Source: Xenopus tropicalis (lineage: Eukaryota; Chordata; Amphibia; Anura; Pipidae). Taken from it: DNA of 64,000 nucleotides. Made by a program: the position numbers and the translations under genes. The first letter of the stretch is position 1. The number at the start of each line of letters is the position of its first letter. The stretch lies in the NCBI RefSeq assembly GCF_000004195.4, contig NC_030678.2, positions 86,588,904 to 86,652,903 of the forward strand, read 5' to 3'. Positions 55,101 to 64,000 of this stretch are shown in pieces. The notes beneath the pieces are model-generated. The model searched no databases and was not told where the DNA came from. It was given only the letters and a program-made list of their open reading frames with translations.

Positions 55101-58100
55101 GTAACAAGGAGCAGAAAATACCCCAGTATTGTAGACTGTGGAAATCACTGTGCTCAAAACAGTCCAAAGATGCAAGGGCACATAATTGCTTCTGAATTTT
55201 GACCCATTTACACTATTGAACTATTTTGAACATGGCAATAACCATCTACAATTCTGAGAAATTTTCAGGGGTTTTAATGCTCACTCTTCGTGCATGCAAC
55301 AAAACTCTGGGGCTGGCATTTTGCCACCTGAGCATTTTGTAACTCTGTGGAAGGGGGACAAAATGAAGTAAATTTGAAGTGAATGGTAGATGCTTGCATG
55401 TGCCAGGTCCTGTCCAGTGACAGCTATGTATCACCTGAAAGTACATTACTGCATGTTTTTAAGCAGTATGCACTGACAACTTGACAGCTCCCAGTTCTTT
55501 CAGCTAATTCCCATTCACTTTAAGTGGGGGAAACTTTGAACTTTCTGTCCCCCTTTGAAGCCACAAAATGCTCAAAATCTCCCTGCATGCCTTTATCCTA
55601 AGACAGTGGTTCTCAACCTTCCTAATGCTGTGACCCTTTAATACAGTTCCTCATGTTGCGTGACCCCCAACCATAGAGAAGCGGTGTCTCGGTTCCTAGG
55701 ATCATTGGAAATATGTGTTTTCCGATGGTCTTAGGCGACCCCTGTGAAACGGCTCTAAGAGCTCTGTTCTTCAGTGAAAAACGATGAAGGAACAGTTTTG
55801 TGTGATTATACATCTACGGTGAATCCTGTAGTCTACAATCCTAAGGGCTCTGGCACACGGGGAGATTAGTCACCCGCGACAAAACTCCCTGTTCACGGGC
55901 GACTAATCTCCCCGAGTTGCCTTCACCTGCCATCCCACCGGCGAAAATGTAAGTCGCCAGTGGGATGGCACACGCGGCGGCGCGATTTCGCGCAAATCGC
56001 CGAAGTTGCCTCGTGAGGCTTTTTCGGCGATTTGCGCGAAATCGCACCGCCGCATGTGCCATCCCACCGGCGACTTACATTGAAGGCAACTCGGGGAGAT
56101 TAGTCGCCCGCGAACAGGGAGTTTTGTCGCGGGCGACTAATCTCCCCGTGTGCCAGAGCCCTAAGGTCCCTTCAGGCATTTTGTTTTACACCCCATCTGA
56201 TATTGCCCCTAAGAGGTTTATATCCTGCAGTCATATACTGTAAATAATGAATTTCAGATAGGATCTCTACAATCTTAGAATCTAAACAAGAATGCATGAT
56301 AGAACCAGTTTTTTGAGTAAAAGGAATAAAATATATGACTATACACTAGAACATTTTTTTTTTTTTTCAATGCAAGTATATTTTTTTTCCCTAAAGCTAA
56401 GTATACATAGCTTTTGGGCACAAACGTGGATTTTTTTCATGACAATGTCCACTTTGCTTATATCACTTCTCTTGGTTTTTTGTGTTCTAGGGGTCATCTT
56501 GGTGCCAGACGCAAGGTTGCCAAAGCCGGGGTCAGTAACAAGTATAGGTCACTCTGTACCCAGATACTGCATTGCCTCTGAAATACACTTACTTCACTTA
56601 ACACCTTTGTCAGAAACGTTTCCTCCTGCAAAACAATATTGGATCTGTCTGTCCATTTCATAGGTTATTTAGTATTATGGCATGGCTCTTTTTTTAACCC
56701 TTGTGAGTCCTTTATGCCACTAATTTTACACCAGCTGTTTACATGTGACTGTTGCCAAGGTAATGCTTCTCCGTGACATCTGCTCCATAAGCTGAAAAAG
56801 ATGTTTAGTGATTTGTATCTTTATCTTGAGGTGTTGATATTGAACATCCTGCTAGAAAGTGCTACATTCAGTTTTTATCTACAGGTCGTGAAAGTTCATT
56901 CTGTTTCCCAAGATGGTTATAGTGACTCTCCTACGCGGGTAAGAAAGAATTGCATGAATAAAAAGTGGCTGAGTATTTGCATGTTGATAAGTGCATTTTA
57001 ATGTAAACACATACTATCAAATATTACTGATTTCAGGAGGATGGCCGCAGGGTCTATTCCACTGGTGCAGAAGAAAATCCTAAATTATCTAAACATCCAT
57101 CTAAAGGAGAGGAATCAATATTCTATGCCAAACCAGTCAGAGTTTATCCAAAACATAAAGCAAAACTGAACCTGGAGGATACTACAGGTGAAAACACATC
57201 ACAACAAGCACCTACAGCCATGAAGGCACACTCATAACCCTTCTTTCTCCCAGTGGTTTGTGATGTGATCTGAAGCTCAAACGGTAACAGATGATAATTT
57301 TGTTCATTATTAAAGTCTTTTTTTTTTATGTCTGCAGGTAAAGAAGGAGTGTTTAAGGTAAAGGAGACACGGCAAGAGTTGGAAGGAGCCAGGGAAGTTA
57401 AGGAAGATGCACACACCCGTGTGGAGTTACCAGTGGATCAGGTACACTGTTGACTGCACTTTATATTATTATATTGGTTTCATTACCCTTTTCTGTTTGT
57501 GTTTGTATTTTTACTTTCCTTTGACAGAACTTTGACAGTGAATAGATTCATGCATTGATGGAAATTGCTAACACCTTTGCAGCAAGCAAACAACAGCAAA
57601 TAGATAACTTTTATCCTACAATCTGGTCATCCTAGGCTCTGTATAAATATAAGGGCATGTAAAGTGTATTTCACTCAGTGAAATAGATCGCTATGTTTTT
57701 TCCCCAGTCTGGTGACTGGCCTGGAGAAAACTGCACTAGCCTGTGGAAAAACCTTCCTAGACGCTGTGCCAGCATTTTACTTACTGACGTGCCAGGCATC
57801 CCTTGTGAAGATCCTTGTACGCACATGTACAATAGAATAAACCTGGAGGATCTGCTCTACTGTGCATGTGCAGGACGCCAAGAGGCAAAGGAGAGAAGAA
57901 CAGTATTTAGATACCGGTGCTCCACTTATGTAACTTTTTCATGAGCCGGTGCAGTTTTCTCCTAACAGAAGCACCAGTCTGGAGACTTTATATGTCCTTT
58001 AATAAGTTGCCTGAAGATTGAGTCAGCTGCATTGGGGCCCTACCGAAATCCTGCCCTACAGACATTTGGGTGAAAATTAGACTTAGCTAGTGATCCGCTT

Positions 58101-61100
58101 GTATGGTGACCTTTATAAATGAGTGGATGTTTAGGTGTATGGCCTGCATAAATTACACAGTCTTCTAGGTAATACTAAACAACTAATAGTAAAAAAAGAA
58201 TTCAAGCAGTTAAAAGAACATTTATGGCAATGTGTCAGGCATAAAAGCTTTGGTTAAATTATTAAGAGCTTAGAGAAAAAGTATAAAAATGGCCATACAC
58301 ATTACAATTACAATCTTTCCCACAACCAATGTTTGTGGGAAAGATAATTTGTTAACCCCACTAACATTAACAGCTGAACCATCAGATATACAGGTAAAAA
58401 CAAAGGAATTCTACCCCTATCTGGCAATTCAGCATTAATATTTAGGATGTTCGGTCGCCTCCTCTGCCACCATACACGCAACAATTATTGTACAAAACTG
58501 TTTTTCGTACAATAATATTGATGCGAGTATTGACACCTTAAGTCAGGGATCCCCAACCTTTTTTACCCGTGAGCCACATTTAGGTGTGAAAACACTTGGG
58601 GAGCAACACAAGCATGAAACATGTGCCTAGAGGTGCCAAATAAGGACTGTTATTGGCTATTTGGCAGCCCCTATGTGGATTGCCAGCCTATAGGAGACTC
58701 TGTTTGGCAGTACACCTGGTTTTATGCCTCCAAAACTTGCCCCCAAGCCAAGAATTCAAAAATAAGCACCTGCTTTGAGGTTACTGGGAGCAACATCCAA
58801 AGGGTTGGAGAGCAACATGTTGCTCACGAGCCACTGGTTGGGGACCACTGCCTTAAGTACTGTATAAGGATGTGTGCAAATTTGGTTGACAGGAAGCCAC
58901 TGAAACAAGTAATCTAATAGTGAATGGAAGACAGATTTGGATATCTTCTGTTTGAATACGAACGGGTGAGCATTGCTGCCTTGCAGCCCTGGGTCATGAT
59001 AACCTAGGTGCTATCTGCAAGGAGTTTGCCAGTCCTACTTGTATCTACTTGTATTTGCTCCCAAACTCAAAAACATACAGACAGATTAGTTGCCTCCTGA
59101 TTAAACTGGTCCTGATGTGTGCAAATGTGGTAGTGGATTATAAAATCCATGGGGCAGTATATGTAATGTGCTGCATAAAATATGTCAGGGACAATAATAT
59201 AAGCACAGAAACTTATGAGCTTTTATGAGCTGTATGCTGTACCACAGTGTACTGTAACACAGGTCAGGAGTTACATTCTTAAAGAGAAGCAGGCAGTGAA
59301 CTAATGACACAATAGCATGGCCAACTACCTGCACTACTTACTTGTTCTTTTATTTTTTCATTCCATTCATTACCCTTATTTGCTCATGTTAAAATACATT
59401 AAATCTGGTCCTGAATAAGGAATTATTGAGAGATAACATATAACATACACAGGATTCAGTGATGTGTGTAGGGGAATGTATGTGAATTATGAGCACTAAT
59501 AGCCAGACTACTGGAAACTACATTCTGCCAGTGAAAACAGGAATTCCTTTTCTGAGAATTGGAAGGAGTAACACCCTCAGATGTCATTTGTGCACTCCCC
59601 TGTGCAGTGGCTGCTTCACCTCTCACCCCTAGGAAATGAGGTGCTGCAAATTAAATACTATTAAAACACATAGGGGCAGATTTATCAAATTACGAGTTCG
59701 AATCCCGAATGGGAAAAATTCGGATTGGAAACAAAAATTTCTGAAGATCGCAAATATCATGAAAATGCTTACAAAAAAATCGTATTAGTCACGATAATAT
59801 CGTATTGGTGATCCGAAAGTCACGAAAATATGCTCGGAGCGTTCAAATGGACCACAGTTGGTTATGTTTGACTGAAAACCTGTTTGCAAATATCTTCCAC
59901 TCGTATATTAAAGGGGTTGTTCGCCTTTGAATTAACTTTTTGTATGACATTGAGGGTTATATTTTGAAAAAATTCGCAATTCAGAATTTTAGCAGCTATG
60001 TGGTTGCTAGAGTCTAAATTACCTTGGCAATCAGGCAGTGATTTGAATGAGAGACTGGAATATAAGTAGGAGAAGTCCTGAATAGAAGAATAAGTAATAA
60101 CAAATAAAATTGTAGCCTTACAGAGCAATAATTTATTGTCTGCCAAGGTCAGTGACCCTGATTTGGAAGCTTCAAGGAGTCAGAAGAAGGCGGCAAATAA
60201 TTCAGTAACTATAAAAAATTAAAAATGAATACCAATTAAAACGTTGGTAAGAACTGACCATTCTATAACATACTAAAAGTTAACTTGAAAGTGAACTACC
60301 CCTTTAAAGGACACGTCAACCCCAAAAATAATGTTTTTACCTAATAAAAGAAAACTTAATTCTTAGCAACTTTGCAATATACATTCATTACATATTTGTA
60401 ATGGTTTTTTATTTATTTGTATATATAGCTGCTGAAACAATGTAACACAAGGCAGCAGATTTTACAAACCTACCTTGCTGGAGGAGCCTGGCACTTGCAA
60501 CATTGTTTAAAAAGTAACAACCAGGAGTTCAGCAAATGCTGCTCTCTATATCAATTATGTTTACAAATAACTATTAAGGCACTAATAATTTTTAATAAAT
60601 TGATATTGGAAAGTTGCTTAGAATTTTGTTTTCTTTTATTAGGCAAAAAAATATTCTTGCGGTTGACATGCCCTTTAAAGGAGAATGCAAGTCAAAATTT
60701 AAAAAGCATACTGCCCAATAGTCCTCCTATTGTTTAGTAAAAATGCCACACTTTTGGCTCACCTAATCAAATATTTACTCAGTTACACTTACTTCACATT
60801 TTCTAGAACAGGCAGCCATCTCTAAAAAGGTATTCTCCCTTCCTTTCCCTCCTTGCTTCATACTGCACATGTGTTTCATTCCCTCCCACCCCTCCCCTCT
60901 GCCAGATCCGCTTCTGATTGGCTGGTGGGCATGTGTAGCTCAGAACAGGAGACAGGATCAAGTTACACACATGCTCAGAGAATAGGAAGGGGAGAGAGAT
61001 TTCAGTGATGTCACTATAGTCTTCACACTGCTGTAGGCTGCCAGCACCATATCTCAGAGAAGCAAGCAGGGATCTGGGAATTTAGATATGCAGTAAGTAC

Positions 61101-63093
61101 TTAAAAAGAATGCCTTTAGACTTACTTTTAATTTATATTAACCTTTCATTGTCCTTTAAGTAGCAAGGTCTTCCCTTCCTATATTCCATTTGCTCTGACC
61201 CGTAAAGGTTGCCATACCCATACTGATATTATTGTACGAAACATCATTTCTTATGATAATCAGTACATGTATTATCATGTAATGGAAAATTTTGATAAGG
61301 CATCCGAGCACTGGCAAATGTTTAGTGCAGAATCATCAGATGGAGTAGAATTCTTTTGTTTCTGCCTGCATATTTGGTGATTCAGGTCTGAACATTGGTA
61401 GAGTGTAGGAACGATTTTTCCTGCGACCAATGGTTGCTGGAAAGATCATAATTGTAACGCGTATGGCCACCATTAGTTCACTGAACAATGCAATTATGTA
61501 TGTGGCCAAAATGTACTATACCTTGCTAGACAAGGGAATGGACAGATTGTGCTCTTATGAGACTGCCTTTGCACAAAATTAAGAAAAGGGGGAGGGAGGT
61601 GACACTAGGGGGCTGATTTACTTACCCACGAACGGGTCGAATGGAGTCCGATTGCGTTTTTTTCGTAATGATCGGTATTTTGCGATTTTTTCGTATGTTT
61701 TGCGATTTTTTCGGATTCTTTACGAATTTTTCGTTACCAATACGATTTTTGCGTAAAAACGCGAGTTTTCGTATCCATTACGAAAGTTGCGTAAAAAGTT
61801 GCGCATTTTTCGTAGCGTTAAAACTTACGCGAAAAGTTGCGCATTTTTCGTAGCGTTAAGTTTTAACGCTACGAAAAATGCGCAACTTTTCGCGTAAGTT
61901 TTAATGCTACGAACAATGCGCAACTTTTTACGCAACTTTCGTAATGGATACGAAAAACTCGCGTTTTTACGCAAAAATCGTATTGGTAACGAAAAATTCG
62001 TACAGAATCCGAAAAAATCGCAAAACATACGAAAAAGTCGCAAAATGTTCGTTTTCAAGTCGGAACTTTTCCAATTCGGGTCGGATTCGTGGGTTAGTAA
62101 ATCAGCCCCTAGATGTCAAGTAAGATTCAGAAAGGAAAACTGTGTGAAAAAATCTTCTGTGTGCGAAACCAGACCTGCTCTGGTAATTTTTTTTTTTCCA
62201 CAACAGCAGTGTGAATATATATGCAAAAAAAAAAACTGGTTAGGGGAAGAAAACTGCAAATAATACCTGCAAATAGCTGCCATCCCTTTGAGGTCCAACA
62301 TTTGATTATATTACAGATATAAGAAAACACGCAAAAAGTTAAATCAATGTTCTACTGTTAGGGGTGCTGCTGCCATGAGGCGAGTTGAGTTGGCGGCAGC
62401 CCGCAAGTTACCACTATTGTGCTCTCTGCACTAGCAATGTGGCTCACACTTTCCCAAAAGAGTAAGTGCAGGGTGCAAGGGGGTAGCATTGGAAAGGCCA
62501 AGGAGCCTGAATGCCGCTGTCTATAGCGATAGTTCCAAGAAAAAATATATATATATGAACAAATGTTTCCCCTAAATCTCACGCTAAATTACCTTTAAGC
62601 ATAGATTACAGGAGTGTCTAGGACAGCAAATAGACATCCTCCCTAAATCTTACGCTACTGACCTTCAGGCAGAGCCCCCCACTACTCTGGAAACCACTGC
62701 TGTAAATGTTGATTTTTTTTTTAAATGTTCAGGATATGATAGTCTAAAAACCAGAACACATTCATCACAATGCAGACACAGCAACAATACGCCAATAGGG
62801 ATACGGTCATGTTTATAACATATTTATATACTTGTTCTATTACTCCATTACAGAGAGTTGCAGAAGTTGTGCAAGAAGAGAATATTGTAAGCAGAAGCAG
62901 GTATCCTAGAGAGGTAGGTCTCAGCAAGAATGCCTAATTTCTAATTATATGATTTGTGCAGACTGTGTTTCACTTTCTGTCCTCTCTCTAGGACTTGGAC
63001 TCAAAGTACCACGGAAAATCCCACGCTCCAAGAGACAGAAAAAAAGAGGATGTTGCAGGAAAAGTTAAGAAATCTCAGAGTGATTCTGACTGA
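48868..63093 (+). CDS. DCDC2B: Doublecortin-domain protein DCDC2B, eleven exons
   Basis: The gene encodes a predicted 392-residue doublecortin-domain protein; human DCDC2B is about 349 residues. Coding exons are 48868-49148, 49474-49531, 51988-52052, 53288-53419, 54253-54384, 56491-56530, 56885-56938, 57037-57187, 57338-57441, 62854-62913 and 62992-63093. Two DCX domains are visible: residues 13-97 ([13 protein letters not shown] ... [12 protein letters not shown]) and 133-216 ([15 protein letters not shown] ... [19 protein letters not shown]). These domains bind tubulin and microtubules. The C-terminal part is Lys/Glu-rich and has RVELPVDQ then RVAEVVQEE, a signature shared with DCDC2. The start at 48868 was chosen because MSSPSG lies at a family-like distance from the first domain; an in-frame ATG at 48784 would add 28 residues. 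Position after IQCC supports DCDC2B over DCDC2. Confidence 0.92.
49474..49531 (+). CDS. DCDC2B: DCDC2B exon 2
   Basis: The acceptor is TTTTTAG and the donor GTAAGT at 49532. It adds [20 protein letters not shown], closing the first DCX domain and starting the linker. Confidence 0.88.
49995..51575 (+). mobile_element. Nearly complete Tc1-like transposon in DCDC2B intron 2
   Basis: The element is 1581 bp, with inverted arms of about 199 bp at 49995-50193 and 51377-51575, flanked by TA at 49993-49994 and 51576-51577. The two arms translate to the same 58-residue open frame, so they are almost identical and the insertion looks young. Each arm has an outer and an inner CAAAAAATTAGCATAT copy, an IR/DR layout like that of active Tc1 elements. 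The transposase inside is broken. The element carries no gene other than the transposase. Confidence 0.93.
50323..51299 (+). pseudogene. Tc1-like transposase, broken by a small deletion
   Basis: The first frame, from the ATG at 50323, carries the paired helix-turn-helix DNA-binding region ([20 protein letters not shown]) and a GRKKCGRKR basic stretch, up to about 50753 (WTVAQWSKV). The second frame, from 50754 to the stop at 51297-51299, carries [14 protein letters not shown] with the second catalytic Asp and [11 protein letters not shown] with the catalytic Glu, 34 residues apart (DD34E). At the junction the block that normally holds the first catalytic Asp is missing, and the frame changes. 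The protein would be inactive. Everything else is well preserved. Confidence 0.9.
51988..52052 (+). CDS. DCDC2B: DCDC2B exon 3
   Basis: The acceptor is GTTTTCAAG and the donor GTGAGT at 52053. It encodes [20 protein letters not shown] then I and two bases, which aligns with the DCDC2 segment between its DCX domains. Confidence 0.82.
52135..52530. repeat. Old TTAA-type repeat in DCDC2B intron 3
   Basis: The segment shares TTTTGTATAGTTTTTAATTT, GCCTTCCTCTTCTGACTC and CACTGCCTAGTTGCTAGG with inverse blocks in 59908-60307. The edges are unclear. A second old element with AAAGGAATACTGTAATGGG lies at about 52687-52790. Confidence 0.55.
53288..53419 (+). CDS. DCDC2B: DCDC2B exon 4, second DCX domain
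   Basis: The acceptor is CATGAATTAG and the donor GTAAGT at 53420. It encodes [17 protein letters not shown] and [13 protein letters not shown], the first half of the second DCX domain. Confidence 0.93.
53580..53851. mobile_element. Short hAT-like MITE with exact 8-bp target duplication
   Basis: The ends are CAGTGATCCCCAACC and GGTTGGGGATCCCTG. TATTAATG lies on both sides (53572-53579 and 53852-53859). The interior contains GGCCTCAAAGTTGGTGCCC, shared with copies at about 20605-20875 and inverted at 58544-58850. Confidence 0.9.
54253..54384 (+). CDS. DCDC2B: DCDC2B exon 5, end of second DCX domain
   Basis: The acceptor is TTTTCTCAG. It encodes [20 protein letters not shown] and [18 protein letters not shown]. 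The donor GTACGA at 54385 is weaker than others in the gene but keeps the frame to exon 6. Confidence 0.9.
54385..56490. other. DCDC2B intron 5
   Basis: No coding signal is seen beyond the repeats. About 55610-55850 resembles another repeat (TCTCAACCTTCCTAATGCTG, GACCCCTGTGAAACGG). The foldback element at 55845-56161 occupies the right part. Confidence 0.5.
55845..56161. repeat. Long palindromic MITE (Harbinger-like) with TAA duplication
   Basis: The ends are GGGCTCTGGCACACGGGGAG and its inverse, flanked by TAA at 55842-55844 and 56162-56164. The outer 81 bp of each arm differ at only two positions. The middle is a second palindrome around GGCGATTTGCGCGAAATCGC. A 3-bp TAA duplication suits PIF/Harbinger-type elements. 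Related worn copies are at 2100-2160 and 5812-5985. Confidence 0.85.
56491..56530 (+). CDS. DCDC2B: DCDC2B exon 6
   Basis: The acceptor is GTGTTCTAG and the donor GTCAGT at 56531. It is a 40-nt exon encoding [14 protein letters not shown], a basic linker. Support comes from phase and position; the sequence is weakly conserved. Confidence 0.72.
56885..56938 (+). CDS. DCDC2B: DCDC2B exon 7
   Basis: The acceptor is ATCTACAG and the donor GTAAGA at 56939. It encodes [18 protein letters not shown], in phase 0 at both ends. Confidence 0.75.
57037..57187 (+). CDS. DCDC2B: DCDC2B exon 8
   Basis: The acceptor is GATTTCAG and the donor GTGAAA at 57188. It encodes [20 protein letters not shown] and the family-like [15 protein letters not shown] segment. 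Confidence 0.87.
57338..57441 (+). CDS. DCDC2B: DCDC2B exon 9
   Basis: The acceptor is TCTGCAG and the donor GTACAC at 57442. It encodes [20 protein letters not shown] and ends TRVELPVDQ, the conserved DCDC2-type signature. Confidence 0.9.
58544..58850. mobile_element. hAT-like MITE, inverted relative to 53580-53851
   Basis: The ends are CAGGGATCCCCAACC and GGTTGGGGACCACTG. CCTTAAGT flanks both sides exactly (58536-58543 and 58851-58858). The interior is related to 53580-53851 in the opposite orientation. It landed in the right end of an older GGCCATACAC MITE. Confidence 0.88.
59908..60307. repeat. TTAA-flanked element, first of a triple chain
   Basis: The left end is TTAAAGGGGTTGTTCGCC and the inverse of the right end is TTAAAGGGGTAGTTCACTTT. 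TTAA is at 59908-59911 and 60304-60307. Relatives are at about 46440-46690 and 52135-52530. Confidence 0.83.
60304..60678. repeat. TTAA-flanked element, second of a triple chain
   Basis: The left end is TTAAAGGACACGTCAACCCC and the inverse of the right end is TTAAAGGGCATGTCAACCGC. The arms match for about 50 bp. TTAA is shared with both neighbours. Confidence 0.85.
60675..61159. repeat. TTAA-flanked element, third of a triple chain
   Basis: The left end is TTAAAGGAGAATGCAAGTC and the inverse of the right end is TTAAAGGACAATGAAAGG. TTAA is at 60675-60678 and 61156-61159. The arms are less alike than those of its neighbour. Confidence 0.75.
61609..62109. repeat. 501-bp near-perfect palindromic MITE
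   Basis: The ends are GGGGCTGATTTACT and AGTAAATCAGCCCC, flanked by TAG at 61606-61608 and 62110-62112. The two halves, about 245 bp each, are nearly complementary, centred near 61860. They are built of short CGATTTTTTCG and TTACGAAA-like words with some internal repetition. A 3-bp duplication would fit a Harbinger-type origin. No gene is present. Confidence 0.83.
62854..62913 (+). CDS. DCDC2B: DCDC2B exon 10
   Basis: The acceptor is CCATTACAG and the donor GTAGGT at 62914. It encodes [29 protein letters not shown] directly follows the exon 9 LPVDQ signature, as in DCDC2, so the 5.4-kb intron is well supported. Confidence 0.88.
62992..63093 (+). CDS. DCDC2B: DCDC2B last coding exon
   Basis: The acceptor is CTCTCTAG. 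The exon encodes [20 protein letters not shown] and ends KKSQSDSD with TGA at 63091-63093. Confidence 0.85.
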   Translation, partial: DLDSKYHGKSHAPRDRKKEDVAGKVKKSQSDSD

Positions 63094-64000
63094 GTTGGGC
63101 TCAGATAAGCTGTTATTTAAAAAAAACCAAATCAGTACTGTTTGTTATCCAGGATGTTATTTCTATGCAAGAGCTCTACAGTGCCAGTGGTTTTTAAAAG
63201 TCTTTCCTGAAACCCTTCAATGTAAACCCAGATTAAACCACAAACCCCTTGGCTAAGCCACACTTCTAAGGAGATTTTTAGACATGCATTACATCATAAA
63301 GCTTTTTGGAAAGGTTTTATAAGCCTGATAGAGAGTTTACATTGAGAAATGCCTGCAATAACTGTCTAGTACCCTGATTTGTGCACCATGTTCAAAATCT
63401 ACTCTTACACTCTACTCTTTGTGGAAAAGGAAGCAAAGCCTTGAAAAATCTACATTGGCCACTCAGTCTGAGTCATCGAAAATGTGAACATTTACAGCAT
63501 ACTGCTTTGTTAAGAACTGATTTCCTTTTCTTTGGTGACCCTATTATTTGTTTATACTGTCAAGTGTATTTATATAAAGGTACATTATATAAACTGCATA
63601 AAATAAGTCTGTGTTGTGAAGTTTGGTAGTTAAGTAAACCAAATGCTCAGTAAATGTGGTTCCTCACTACATATGCATCAGAAATGATTAAGTAACGCTA
63701 CAAAGACTACCAGGACCTAGGTCTCTCCAGGCACAAAGCTATTGTGTTTGCCCCCAGAAAAGGCCAGATTCTTGTGGTTAGATGGAAATCAGATAAACAG
63801 CAGAATTCAATGTAGCCTTAATACACAAGGTTCACTGCTCAGGGATGTAAGTCCAGCCTTGGATTCATGGCCATACTAAAAAGTTCAATTGTTCTAATCA
63901 ATATCTGACAACATTTCAGAGATTTGTAACCAAGGGAATAATGAGCTGTTCATATAATGCTAGTTGTAATTTTTGTAAGTTAACAATGTCAAATCTGACC
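63094..64000 (+). other. DCDC2B: DCDC2B 3' untranslated and flanking DNA
   Basis: No further gene starts before the window ends; the next gene expected from human synteny is TMEM234. A possible weak poly(A) signal is ATTAAA at 63232-63237. A canonical AATAAA was not seen close to the stop. Confidence 0.45.

Larger units (their letters stand above)
57442..62853. other. DCDC2B intron 9, dense MITE cluster
   Basis: This 5.4-kb intron holds few long unique stretches. In order it contains a possible TTAA element at about 57655-57999, a worn GGCCATACAC MITE at about 58285-58540, an hAT-like MITE at 58544-58850, a GGGGCAGATTTATCAA element at about 59672-59880, three abutting TTAA elements at 59908-61159, another worn MITE at about 61204-61475, and the 501-bp palindrome at 61609-62109. 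No exon is supported within it. Confidence 0.65.

Noticed and set aside
57693..57944. 83-residue Cys-containing frame after DCDC2B exon 9
   Set aside because: The DCDC2B frame passes from 57441 to 62854 with the [14 protein letters not shown] junction intact. This stretch looks like part of a TTAA-type repeat ending near 57999.

Overview
The window is vertebrate nuclear DNA, most likely from Xenopus and probably X. tropicalis. Four multi-exon genes lie on the + strand with short exons in long introns. The non-coding DNA is crowded with frog-type repeats: TTAA-flanked foldback elements whose ends read TTAAAGGAACAGTAACACC, elements ending AAGGTGGCCATAC, hAT-like elements with 8-bp target duplications, a Tc1 element and an L1-like LINE. 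The species is inferred from repeat types and protein similarity; no database search was run.

Gene layout: TXLNA (alpha-taxilin) has its 5' exon near 3.8 kb and coding exons from 4432 to 17724. CCDC28B has a probable untranslated first exon near 25.4-25.6 kb and coding exons from 30787 to 37968. IQCC is coded from 40951 to 45538. DCDC2B is coded from 48868 to 63093. All four reading frames can be followed from start to stop with consistent splice phases, giving proteins of 515, 189, 269 and 392 residues. The order and orientation match human 1p35 (TXLNA, CCDC28B, IQCC, DCDC2B) as I recall it, so this is a conserved vertebrate synteny block. CCDC28B and DCDC2B are linked to cilia or microtubules, IQCC carries a calmodulin-type IQ motif, and TXLNA is a syntaxin-binding coiled-coil protein.

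Region by region: 1-660 holds a broken Tc1-like copy and 757-1460 a foldback element. From 3.5 to 20 kb is TXLNA; its intron 10 contains a palindrome-rich, possibly Penelope-derived segment, a long (TA)n tract and an antisense, 5'-truncated L1-like LINE. From 20 to 25 kb is repeat-rich intergenic DNA with an intact-looking hAT element nested in a TTAA element. From 25 to 38 kb is CCDC28B with two further hAT elements. From 38 to 40 kb is a head-to-tail chain of MITEs. IQCC occupies 40.9-45.8 kb. DCDC2B runs to 63.1 kb and carries an almost complete Tc1 element in intron 2 and a dense MITE cluster in its large intron 9.

The most notable points are a probable U12-type intron after a 23-nt microexon in CCDC28B, a GC-AG intron in TXLNA, a 13-bp X-box-like word shared by the IQCC and DCDC2B promoters, chains of MITEs sharing TTAA junctions, and two degenerate hammerhead-like motifs. 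I found no sign of a wholly new gene system.
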